From contig JAGIAA010000004.1 in NCBI GenBank assembly GCA_017745115.1, positions 61,249 through 125,248 on the forward strand: a DNA stretch of 64,000 nt. The letters are read 5' to 3'. The DNA is from Sphingobium sp. Lineage in GTDB: Bacteria; Pseudomonadota; Alphaproteobacteria; Sphingomonadales; Sphingomonadaceae. The notes beneath the pieces were generated by a model that was not told where the DNA came from, did no database searches, and worked only from the letters and a program-made list of their open reading frames with translations. The first letter of the stretch is position 1. Each line of letters starts with the position of its first letter. Positions 55,226 to 63,177 of the stretch are shown one piece after another. Made by a program: the position numbers and the translations under genes.

Positions 55226-55572
55226 TTGCGGACTGGGACAGTGCCGTCGCCTATGCGCTCTCGCTGCCCGACACCGAGCTCGCGACCAGCTATGGCAAGC
55301 CGGCCGTCAAGGTCGTGTCGAACGGCCGGGCGTTTCTCTACACCGGTCACGAGGACAAGACCTCCTTCGGCATCGCAATCGACCTCGACACGGTCGAGAT
55401 GCTCAAGGAAACGGATCCGGACACCTTCTGGCAGACGCCGCATTATGAAGGCTGGCCGGCCGTTCTCATCCGCTACAACAGCGCCGATCCCGAGCGGGTC
55501 CGCGCGATGATCGAGCGCTCGCGCGACTGGACGGCCGCCAAGCCGAAGACGAAGCCGCGCAAGAAGAAGTGA
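55222..55572 (+). CDS. MmcQ/YjbR family protein
   Basis: A 116-residue protein with the CyaY-like DNA-binding fold of MmcQ/YjbR: LPDTELATSYGKPAVKVVSN near the start, TSFGIAIDLDTVEML, TPHYEGWPAVLIRYN and a Lys-rich tail. I take the GTG at 55222, which overlaps the rarA stop (GTGA) and follows GGGAG; an upstream ATG inside rarA would add nine residues. Function unknown; proximity to rarA suggests a link with DNA. Confidence 0.88.
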   Translation: MIADWDSAVAYALSLPDTELATSYGKPAVKVVSNGRAFLYTGHEDKTSFGIAIDLDTVEMLKETDPDTFWQTPHYEGWPAVLIRYNSADPERVRAMIERSRDWTAAKPKTKPRKKK

Positions 55573-56435
55573 GCCGGTTCGAGCATTTCGTCGCGATCGA
55601 CTGGTCGGGCGCCGTCGGTCCGCGCCAGCCGGGCATCGCAGTTGCCATCTGTCAGGACAATGGCGGGCCACCGCAACTCATCGTCCCGGAAAGCGGGGCC
55701 TGGTCGCGGGTGGCAGTGCTGGATTGGCTGCTCGACGAGCTACCGCCGAACAGCCTCGTCGGCCTCGACCTCGGGACATCGCTCGCCTTCGTCGACCAGG
55801 GCGCCTTCTTTCCGCAGTGGGACCGCTCGCCCGCCGACGCACGGGGGTTATGGGCACTGGTCGAAGAGATCTGTGCCGACGAGCCGTATCTCTCGGTCTC
55901 CAGCTTCGTCGAGCATGAAGTCGCGCGGCTCTATTTCCGCCATCGGGGCGAAGAAGGCGTGCACTTTGGCGGCGGGCGTGGACGGCTGCGGGTCACCGAA
56001 ATTGCCCAGCGGGAGCAAGGGCTCAATCCCTATTCGAACTTCAATCTCGTCGGGGCTGCACAGGTCGGCAAGTCGAGCCTGACCGGCATGCGCGTGCTCC
56101 ACCGCATCAATGGCCGCCTCCCCATCTGGCCGTTCGACGCCGAGCCCGGCACCGGCTCGCTGATCACGGAAATCTACACCAGCCTTGCCGCGCGCGAGGC
56201 AGGCAAGCGCAAGGGGCAGACCAAGGTCTGGACCGGCGAGGAGTTGGACCTTTGCCTCGCCCGCTTCGGCTGCGGGCCCCACACGCCGCTCGCCCGCTAT
56301 AGCGATCACCAGACCGACGCCCTGCTGACCGCTGCCTGGCTACGCCATGCCCATGCCTGCCCCCAGCTCTGGGCGCCGCGCGAGCGCCTACCCGATATTG
56401 CCCGCACGGAAGGCTGGACCTTCGGCGTGCTTTAG
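55569..56435 (+). CDS. DUF429-like predicted RNase H-fold nuclease
   Basis: A 288-residue protein starting at a GTG that overlaps the yjbR-like stop. An RNase H-like core is suggested by FVAIDWSGAVGPRQPGIAVA (first acidic residue), NSLVGLDLGTSLAFVDQGAF (second) and the C-terminal SDHQTDALLTAAWLRHAH (third). These match the DUF429 layout. It has no signal peptide. The coupled rarA-yjbR-DUF429 arrangement suggests processing of nucleic acid; the activity is inferred. Confidence 0.75.
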   Translation: MSRFEHFVAIDWSGAVGPRQPGIAVAICQDNGGPPQLIVPESGAWSRVAVLDWLLDELPPNSLVGLDLGTSLAFVDQGAFFPQWDRSPADARGLWALVEEICADEPYLSVSSFVEHEVARLYFRHRGEEGVHFGGGRGRLRVTEIAQREQGLNPYSNFNLVGAAQVGKSSLTGMRVLHRINGRLPIWPFDAEPGTGSLITEIYTSLAAREAGKRKGQTKVWTGEELDLCLARFGCGPHTPLARYSDHQTDALLTAAWLRHAHACPQLWAPRERLPDIARTEGWTFGVL

Positions 56436-56463
56436 GGATAAGGGCGCACGTCGCTCGATGCGG

Positions 56464-56538
<75 letters not shown>

Positions 56539-56946
56539 TCTCCTTAAATATAAGCGACTTTCTTGACAGTGAGCGCCAACCGCTTGGGCAGTTGTTCCCA
56601 GATGGCTGCTCCCGCTTATTCAAAGCCATGCTGAAATCATTGGATTTTTCGTCGATAGCCCGGCCTTAGACCTTCGGTTTAATTTAACTTGGGTCGCGAT
56701 CGTCCAGATGGCTGAAAACCAACAGATTGTTTGTTTTCGGATGATTGGATTCGGACGGGAGGACGGGCTTTTCGACGTCAACATGATCGTTCGAAACTTG
56801 TTCAACGAGAAACGCCAGGACGCTGGTTGGAGCAGCATCATCATCTACCAAAAACCGCGGTGGATCGGCGTGTCGTTTAGCAGCAAATTCTTGTGAAAAC
56901 GCACGCCGCCAATTCGGTCATCGAGCAGAGCCCATATGCGGGCCAG
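56539..56946. other. Low-G+C stretch after tRNA-Thr
   Basis: About 400 bases with visibly lower G+C than the flanks and no intact gene apart from the remnant below. Such stretches beside tRNAs often mark the site of past integration. I see no copy of the tRNA 3' end further along. Confidence 0.5.
56681..56896 (+). pseudogene. Remnant of a TonB-dependent receptor (C-terminus)
   Basis: The reading frame up to the stop at 56894-56896 encodes DGLFDVNMIVRNLFNEKRQD and later PRWIGVSFSSKFL. This matches the last strands of TonB receptors: an NLF/NxF(N/E) segment and a Pro-Arg-x-x-G-V-S-F run near the end. The rest of the receptor is absent, so this is probably a deletion scar. The exact upstream limit is not clear. 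Confidence 0.5.
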
Positions 56947-57435
56947 TTAGCGCAACGTATCCTGCAGTTTGATAAGGAGCGCTATTAGCTGACGGCGCTC
57001 CACGGGTGACAATCCCCTGCCTATTCGATCTTCTTGTGCAGCACTCAACATGCCGATCTTCTCGAGCATCTCCCTGCCCTCAGCCGTCAGATAGAGCGCA
57101 ATGCGGCGTCGATCGTCCTCGGCTCGCCGCTTCTCGATCAAGCCCGCCGATGCGACATTCTTGATGAGCACGGTGGCTTTGGAGGGATCAAGAAAAAGCG
57201 CCGCGGCGATCTCCTGCTGAGAAATACCGGGATTGAACCCGATCAACGCGAGCGATGACATTGTTCCGCTTGGCGGTGGAGTTCCGCCACCCGGTAAATC
57301 GTAGGCTGGACGAAACGCCCGCATGGCCTGACGCAGGGCGCGACGAGCAATATGGACCTGAAACCCGACATGCTCGCCGAGAAAGCCGAGATCGATCTCC
57401 GGAGATTTCTTAAACCCCTTCCGGTCTCTGCCCAT
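56947..57435 (-). CDS. MarR family transcriptional regulator
   Basis: A 162-residue winged-helix regulator. The DNA-binding part is GISQQEIAAALFLDPSKATV, then LIKNVASAGLIEKRRAEDDR and RRIALYLTAEGREM (the wing). The ATG at 57435 follows GGGAG; further in-frame starts exist upstream. It is divergent from the cytochrome gene and likely controls it. MarR proteins of catabolic clusters often respond to aromatic or ester compounds, which fits the neighbours, but the ligand is not known. Confidence 0.9.
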   Translation of the reverse strand: MGRDRKGFKKSPEIDLGFLGEHVGFQVHIARRALRQAMRAFRPAYDLPGGGTPPPSGTMSSLALIGFNPGISQQEIAAALFLDPSKATVLIKNVASAGLIEKRRAEDDRRRIALYLTAEGREMLEKIGMLSAAQEDRIGRGLSPVERRQLIALLIKLQDTLR

Positions 57436-57529
57436 GCTCGCTTCTCCCATCTTGCCGAGGCCTCGATGCTCCAGCGGGCGACGGTTCACAATAGCTGGGC
57501 GGTTGCCTGTTGGCAGTGAGATGTGGCAG

Positions 57530-57548
57530 AGATATATATCTTAGATAA
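57530..57548. promoter_or_regulatory. AGATATATATCT palindrome between MarR and cytochrome genes
   Basis: A perfect 12-base palindrome (57530-57541) followed by TAGATAA, in the divergent promoter region. It may be the MarR operator; it also resembles the PadR-type sites at 13114 and 53840. Confidence 0.5.
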
Positions 57549-57554
57549 CAATAT

Positions 57555-59186
57555 TTGGTACGCTTGGGGGGATGTGGTTTGCGGTGGTATCGGGGAGTCG
57601 AGTGGAGCATCGCGACGCGTCTGGCTCCTGTCACTGCGGCAGCCCTCTTGGCCGCGAGCGTCGTCGCCACGAGCACCTTGAAGGGCCAGTCGGCCGATTA
57701 CGGCCACGGGACAAACGCCGCGCAGGAGTCACCGGATTGGTGGGCACCCGGCAGCGGCACTGAACTGCCGGCCTTCGCGGTCTATGGAAATGCAAGCGGG
57801 CACGTGGGCGTACTCAACGCCGGTGGTCCGGTCGAAACGCGCGGCCATCCATTTTTTGAACCGATCGGGAGTAATGGCCGCGCGTGCGTCAGTTGCCATC
57901 AACCCGCCGACGGCATGAGCCTGTCGCTTCGCTCGATCCAACAACGCTGGGCGCAGACCGGCGGCGCCGATCCCATCTTTGCGATGAATGATGGGGCTAA
58001 CTGTCCAAATCTCCCCCAGGAAAAGGCGTCTTCTCATTCCCTGCTGCTGAAGCGTGGGCTGTTTCGGATCGCTTTGCCCTGGCCGCCGCGCGATGCTGCG
58101 GGGAAGCCAATTCGGCCCGAATTCGACATTGAAGTCGTGCGAGACCCAGGAGGTTGCAACAGCGACGCCGTTTACGGGCTACAGGGCAAGAGCCCGACCA
58201 TTTCCGTCTATCGGCGGCCCCGGGTCGTCGCCAACATGCCCTATGTGACGCATGACGGTTTTGGAGTCAGCCCATTCGTCGGCAAGACGGGGGAGCCTGC
58301 CCTGAGAGATCCGCAATCCGGCAAGCCCCTCAATATGAACATGATGGCCGACGCACGGACGGTCACGCTCAGGTCGCAAATGGGCGATGCTGCGCGCGAC
58401 CACCTGGCGATCGTCGGCCGGCTGACCCCAGAGCAGATCACCCGGATTGAGGCATTCGAAAAGCAGATCTTCGTGGCGCAGGTCGACATGGGACCGGGCG
58501 GCAGCCTGATCGAGCCGGGCGGGCCTCCCGGCATGGGGCCGTTCAACCTGCGCGATGGCGACAAGGGCGTGCTCGGTAACAACACGACGCGATGGGTCAT
58601 TCCGGTCGGCGATGCATGGAAATCGCCCAAGCCGAGCGAAACGCCACAGGAGCGCGCGATGCGCGAGTCGATCCTGCGCGGGCAGAAGGTCTTCCACTTC
58701 CGGACCTTCTGGATCCGCGACTCCATGCACCTGAATACCGTCGGGCTGGGCAATCCGACCAAACGCACCTGCTCGACCTGCCACGGCATGCACATGACCG
58801 GAATGGATACGGTGAACGGCTGGATGGACATCGGGACCACGAACCTCCCCTGGGCAAAGGAGGCGCCGCGCAACCCATGGCAGACCGAGGACGAGCTTAT
58901 GCCGCTGTTCAAGATCACGTGCAGCCGAAGCGCGCAGCCCCATCCTTTTCTCGGCCGTGTGATCTACACGCAGGATCCGGGGCGTGCTCTCATTTCGGGC
59001 CGCTGCAACGACGTCGGCACGATCGTCATGCAGCAGTTCCGGGGCCTTTCCGCGCGGGCGCCCTATTTCTCCAACGGGTCCGCCCAGTCCCTCCGCGAGC
59101 TGATCGACTTTTACGATCGCCGCTATAACATCCAGTTCAGCGAGCAGGAAAAGACCGATCTCGGCAATTTCCTGGCGGCGCTATGA
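57555..59186 (+). CDS. Di-heme cytochrome c (MauG/peroxidase-like)
   Basis: A protein of about 540 residues, exported through a hydrophobic leader (APVTAAALLAASVVATS). Two CxxCH heme sites are visible: C111-H115 (CVSCH) and C406-H410 (CSTCH). The C-terminus RAPYFSNGSAQSLRELIDFY, followed by a short helix, is typical of di-heme peroxidase/MauG-type enzymes. The start is uncertain: TTG at 57555, or TTG at 57579, which sits six bases after GGGGGGA and is preferred by ribosome-site spacing. Role: periplasmic oxidation coupled to the accessory cluster, by inference. Confidence 0.85.
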   Translation: MVRLGGCGLRWYRGVEWSIATRLAPVTAAALLAASVVATSTLKGQSADYGHGTNAAQESPDWWAPGSGTELPAFAVYGNASGHVGVLNAGGPVETRGHPFFEPIGSNGRACVSCHQPADGMSLSLRSIQQRWAQTGGADPIFAMNDGANCPNLPQEKASSHSLLLKRGLFRIALPWPPRDAAGKPIRPEFDIEVVRDPGGCNSDAVYGLQGKSPTISVYRRPRVVANMPYVTHDGFGVSPFVGKTGEPALRDPQSGKPLNMNMMADARTVTLRSQMGDAARDHLAIVGRLTPEQITRIEAFEKQIFVAQVDMGPGGSLIEPGGPPGMGPFNLRDGDKGVLGNNTTRWVIPVGDAWKSPKPSETPQERAMRESILRGQKVFHFRTFWIRDSMHLNTVGLGNPTKRTCSTCHGMHMTGMDTVNGWMDIGTTNLPWAKEAPRNPWQTEDELMPLFKITCSRSAQPHPFLGRVIYTQDPGRALISGRCNDVGTIVMQQFRGLSARAPYFSNGSAQSLRELIDFYDRRYNIQFSEQEKTDLGNFLAAL

Positions 59187-59965
59187 GAATGGTCGCGCGA
59201 TCCGGACGTGCGGGGGCAGCATTGGCAGGCTTGTCCTTGGTCTTCGCAACCGCAGTCCAGGCGAAGGACCAGCGTCTCGCCTTTGTCGCCTGTCCCATCG
59301 TGCAGGACACGCCGACAGTCCCGTGCTGGCTCGCGCGGGACAGGGACGAGATCTATTATATGGGCATCCAGTCGGATGTTTCCGCCGAGTTCAATCCGCC
59401 GTCGCTCGGCCACAAGGTGCTCGTCGAGGGCACCGTGACCGACAAGAAGATCTGCGGCGCGCGCGTGATCGAGCCGATCCGGATCTCGATCATGCCCGAG
59501 CTCTCGCCGGAGTGCGACGAACTGCGCGTTGTACGCGAAGGCGTCGATCTCGGTTTCGAACCGCCGAGGCCGCCGGGCCCGAGTGGCGGAAGGCTCGCCT
59601 TCGCGCCGCCCGCTGCGCCTCCGCCGCCAAAGCCGCCCTTTTCGGCAAAAACATTTGTCGTACCCTACGATTTCGAGGGCATGGTGGGCTTTCGCACGCC
59701 CTATGTGCTCACGCCTGCGCTCGAATATGGCCAGACCACCAAGGCGTCGCGCATCGAAGTCACGGGCTACCGCGGCGCGACCCGGCTCGGCGATGGAAAG
59801 CTGCTGACGGAGCACGACGGCATCGCGCGCGAACGCGCTGACGAGATCGCGCGTATGCTGCGCGGCGCCGGACTCGATGCCGTAATATTCACGGTAGTCG
59901 CATCCGAAACGCCCAAGGAAGGCGGTCCCGAGCAACGCCGTGTGGAAATCAGAATAATTCCCTGA
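59183..59965 (+). CDS. Secreted protein with OmpA-like C-terminal domain
   Basis: A 260-residue protein coupled to the cytochrome gene (ATGA overlap). After a signal peptide come residues about 30-125, a Cys-containing domain (VACPIVQDTPTVPCWLARDR, KKICGARVIEP), a Pro-rich linker (PPAAPPPPKPP), then residues 150-260. These resemble the OmpA peptidoglycan-binding fold: RIEVTGYRGATRLGDG, RERADEIARMLRGAGLDAVI and a final RRVEIRI. The role is unknown; it may hold the cytochrome at the cell wall. Confidence 0.75.
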   Translation: MRMVARSGRAGAALAGLSLVFATAVQAKDQRLAFVACPIVQDTPTVPCWLARDRDEIYYMGIQSDVSAEFNPPSLGHKVLVEGTVTDKKICGARVIEPIRISIMPELSPECDELRVVREGVDLGFEPPRPPGPSGGRLAFAPPAAPPPPKPPFSAKTFVVPYDFEGMVGFRTPYVLTPALEYGQTTKASRIEVTGYRGATRLGDGKLLTEHDGIARERADEIARMLRGAGLDAVIFTVVASETPKEGGPEQRRVEIRIIP

Positions 59966-60024
59966 CGCAGGGGCGCGGCGTCGCCGTTGCCGAATGCGCG
60001 TGAGATCGTGGAGGAGAGAGCAGG

Positions 60025-61038
60025 ATGTCTATGTCGACCAGCATGAGGAGGGCGCGGGTGATCGCCGCCGGATTGGCCATTCTGGCCATGCCAACGGCCA
60101 ACCTCGCCCAGCCGCCGCAGCCCGGTGCCGCGCCACGACCCGCCGGCAATGACCCTGAAGCGTTCCGCAAGGCGCAAGAGGAATTCAACAAGGTCCCGAA
60201 CACACCGGGCGACGGGCCTTATCCGGCAATCGTCGAGACCGATCCTTCATTGCCGAACCATGTCATCTATCGCCCGGCCAACCTCGCCCCATTCGCGGGC
60301 GGCAAGCTGCCCGTCCTAGCATGGGGCAATGGCGGCTGCGCCGACGACGGCACTGCACATCGCCTCTATCTCGCGGAAATTGCCTCCTATGGCTATCTGG
60401 TCGTCGCCGCAGGCGGCTGGCGGAGCGGCCCCGGTGCGACCGAGAAGCGCGCACCGCAAGCGCCCGCAGCTGGCGGCGGTCTCCCTCCCGCGGCGACCAA
60501 GACCGCCGACGTCAAGGCTGGGCTCGATTGGGCAATCGCTCAGAATGGCAAGGCTGGCAGCCGGTTCAAAGGCAAGGTCGCCGTCGGAAAATTGGCAGTG
60601 GCCGGCCATTCCTGCGGTGGCCTGCAGGCGATTGAGCTTGCCGCAGACCCGCGCCTCAAGACGGTGATGGTCAACAACAGCGGCATCTTCAACGATAATG
60701 GCCGGAGTACGATTCCAGGCATGGCCGTCAGCAAGGACATGCTGGAGAAGTTTCACACGCCCGTCGTCTACCTGCTCGGAGGGCCGTCCGATATTGCCTA
60801 TCCGAACGGCACGGATGACTACAAACGCCTTTCGAAGGTTCCGGCTGTGCTCGCCAACCTGCCGGTGGGTCATGGCTCGACCTTCAACAAGCCGATGGGC
60901 GGTGCTGTCGCCCATGTCGCGGTCGATTGGTTGGAATGGCAGTTGAGAGGCGACAAGAGCGCCGCCCGCACATTTCTGGGCGATAACTGCCGGCTTTGCG
61001 CCGGGACGGACTGGTCGATCGAGCGAAAGGGCTTCTGA
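60025..61038 (+). CDS. Secreted alpha/beta hydrolase 1
   Basis: A 337-residue secreted hydrolase. The signal peptide is in the first 29 residues. The nucleophile motif is AGHSCGG (Ser near residue 195), with the oxyanion segment VLAWGNGGCADDGT before it and a likely catalytic His in VGHGSTF. The fold is like that of cutinase/PET-hydrolase relatives and dienelactone hydrolases; the substrate is not known. It lies 59 bases after the OmpA-like gene. Confidence 0.85.
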   Translation: MSMSTSMRRARVIAAGLAILAMPTANLAQPPQPGAAPRPAGNDPEAFRKAQEEFNKVPNTPGDGPYPAIVETDPSLPNHVIYRPANLAPFAGGKLPVLAWGNGGCADDGTAHRLYLAEIASYGYLVVAAGGWRSGPGATEKRAPQAPAAGGGLPPAATKTADVKAGLDWAIAQNGKAGSRFKGKVAVGKLAVAGHSCGGLQAIELAADPRLKTVMVNNSGIFNDNGRSTIPGMAVSKDMLEKFHTPVVYLLGGPSDIAYPNGTDDYKRLSKVPAVLANLPVGHGSTFNKPMGGAVAHVAVDWLEWQLRGDKSAARTFLGDNCRLCAGTDWSIERKGF

Positions 61039-61087
61039 CGGTCCACCGAAGGCACCGCTAGACACAGCAACCGAGATGGAGAGAGGG

Positions 61088-62014
61088 ATGCGAAACCTGT
61101 TCATTTCGTTGCTGCCGTTTGCCATGGCGGCAGCGCCGGGGGTCGCCGCAAAGCCCGCCGTCAGCGGCAAGCTCTATCCAGGCCCGGCTCCGGGCTCGGA
61201 AGGCTGGATGCAGCCGCGCGAAGCCGTCGCATGCAATGGAGAAATCTCGGTCTATAATACGAGCGAACCCCGCTACGACCTGTTCCTGCCCGATGCCAGG
61301 CGGTCAAGCGGCGCCGCAGTTTTGCTGCTGCCTGGCGGTGGTCTTCGTGTGCTCGGCGTCGGGGCTGGGTCCGATTCCGCTGTCCAGACCTTTCTCGATC
61401 ACGGCGTCGCTGTGATGCGTCTCGAATATCGGACGCTCCAGGTGCCGGCGCCGTCGATCCAGCGAGCCTGCGCGCCACGCCCGACCAACGGACCACCAGT
61501 TCGCTTTTCCAAGATGGACATCCGCAACGGCAATGCCAATCCGGCACCAGGCAATGCCGACCTCGAGACTGTCTTGAAGCTGGCGATCGCCGATGCTCAG
61601 ACCGGTCTCGAGCTTCTGCACAAAATGGCACCGCAATGGCGCATCGATCCCGGCAAGATTGGCGTGATCGGCGAATCCGCCGGCGGCGGCGTGGCATTCG
61701 GTACGATCTTCGCCACAGCGGCCGCAACGAGCAAACCCGCCTTCCTGATCTCGATTTTCGGCCCCTCCTTGCAGGACGTCGTCCCGCCCGAAAATGCACC
61801 GCCGATCTTCCTTGCGACGGAGGCGGACCATGGGCCGGTGACCGACGGCTTGGTTGCGGTTTTTTCGATCTGGAAGAATGCCGGGCTCAAGGCTGAGTTG
61901 CACGTCTACGAGGTGCCGAATTTCTCCATGACGCCCGCGCTCTGGGGGCCGAGACTGTTCGACTGGATGATCGAACGCGGCATCCTCAGTCCCAAGGGCG
62001 CCTCTCGGCCATAA
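61088..62014 (+). CDS. Secreted alpha/beta hydrolase 2 (esterase/BD-FAE-like)
   Basis: A 308-residue secreted esterase-type hydrolase with signal peptide MRNLFISLLPFAMAAAPGVA. The GGG oxyanion segment (LLLPGGGLRVLG) and nucleophile motif IGESAGGGVAFG put it near the acetylxylan/BD-FAE esterase group. The start follows GGAGAGAGGG. A 49-base gap to hydrolase 1 suggests one operon. Two different secreted hydrolases side by side suggest stepwise attack on one ester. Confidence 0.87.
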   Translation: MRNLFISLLPFAMAAAPGVAAKPAVSGKLYPGPAPGSEGWMQPREAVACNGEISVYNTSEPRYDLFLPDARRSSGAAVLLLPGGGLRVLGVGAGSDSAVQTFLDHGVAVMRLEYRTLQVPAPSIQRACAPRPTNGPPVRFSKMDIRNGNANPAPGNADLETVLKLAIADAQTGLELLHKMAPQWRIDPGKIGVIGESAGGGVAFGTIFATAAATSKPAFLISIFGPSLQDVVPPENAPPIFLATEADHGPVTDGLVAVFSIWKNAGLKAELHVYEVPNFSMTPALWGPRLFDWMIERGILSPKGASRP

Positions 62015-62019
62015 CCATC

Positions 62020-63177
62020 CTACATGCCCAGCCAGCGCAATATTTCGGCGTGATGCTCGTCCAGCCGCGGCGGCGCTTCGGCCGTCGGCAGCACGCCGCC
62101 GGGTGTCATGCGGAAGCCGACATTGGGAATGGCGACACTCGTCTGACCCTCCGGCAAACCGGAGATGTTGAGGGAAATCAGCGCGCCTTCGCCCGCCATC
62201 GAAGCAGCTTCATCCACGCGACGGACCATCCCACAAGGGATGCCGGCTTCGCTGAGCAGGCGCTCCCAATCGATGGCGTTCCTCGTCGCGAAGATCACGG
62301 CTAACTCGCCCTTCAGGGTATCGAAATTCGCGCGGCGGGCATCGGGGGTCGAGAAGCGGTCGTCTTCCAGCCAATCCTCACGTCCGACGATCTTTGCCAA
62401 CTCTTCGAACTGATTCTGCTGCACGACGCCCAGCGAGATTTCCCGGCCGTCGGCGGCGTGGAAGAGCGAGGCGGTGGGCAGGCCGCTGTAGCCGGTATTG
62501 CCCATGCGTGCCATCGGCTGCCCCGTGACCAGGAACGGCGTGAGCGCGGAGGTCATGAATGCAAGGCTCGCGTCGAACATCGAGACGTCGATATACGCGC
62601 CTTCTCCGCTTTGTTGGCGGCGAAGCAGTGCCGCGAGGATTGCGAGCGCGGCCGTGTGACCGGTGAGCGTGTCGACGATCGGAAAGCCGACGCGAACCGG
62701 CGGCTCGCCTTCACCGCCGCTCAGCATCATCATCCCGCTCGTTGCCTGAACGATATTGTCGATGGCCGGCCAGTCGCGTTGGGTGCTGTCCTGACCATAG
62801 CCGGAAACCGAACAGAAGATGATGTCGCCGCGCAGCTTTCGGACTTCGTCATAGCCGAGGCCCAGCCGTCCGATCACCCCCGGCCGGAAATTTTCCACCA
62901 TGACATCGCTGCGGGCAACGATCTCGCGCGCGATCGAAAGGTCCCGATCATCCTTGAGATCGAGCGCGATCGATTTCTTGCCGGCGTTGGCTGCGATGAA
63001 CGCTGGCGCCATGCCGTCGTAGCGGCGATCAGCGCCGTAGTTCCTGAAACCATCCCCCTTTTTCGGCTCGACCTTGATCACCTCGGCGCCCAGCAAACCC
63101 ATGAGGTGTGTCGCATAGGGGCCCGCCATGACGTGGCTGAAATCTGCAATGCGAATGCCGGCAAGGGGCTGGGTCAT
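62020..63177 (-). CDS. CaiB/BaiF family CoA transferase
   Basis: A 385-residue class III CoA transferase. It starts LAGIRIADFSHVMAGPYATH; the catalytic Asp lies in GYGQDS or a nearby Asp. VMVENFRPGVIGRLGLGYDE and GEGAYIDVSMFDASLAFM are family signatures. It moves CoA between an acyl-CoA and a free acid, the usual entry step for breaking down small acids. It is coupled to the TRAP binding protein gene (ATGA overlap), so the imported acid is probably its substrate. Confidence 0.93.
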   Translation of the reverse strand: MTQPLAGIRIADFSHVMAGPYATHLMGLLGAEVIKVEPKKGDGFRNYGADRRYDGMAPAFIAANAGKKSIALDLKDDRDLSIAREIVARSDVMVENFRPGVIGRLGLGYDEVRKLRGDIIFCSVSGYGQDSTQRDWPAIDNIVQATSGMMMLSGGEGEPPVRVGFPIVDTLTGHTAALAILAALLRRQQSGEGAYIDVSMFDASLAFMTSALTPFLVTGQPMARMGNTGYSGLPTASLFHAADGREISLGVVQQNQFEELAKIVGREDWLEDDRFSTPDARRANFDTLKGELAVIFATRNAIDWERLLSEAGIPCGMVRRVDEAASMAGEGALISLNISGLPEGQTSVAIPNVGFRMTPGGVLPTAEAPPRLDEHHAEILRWLGM

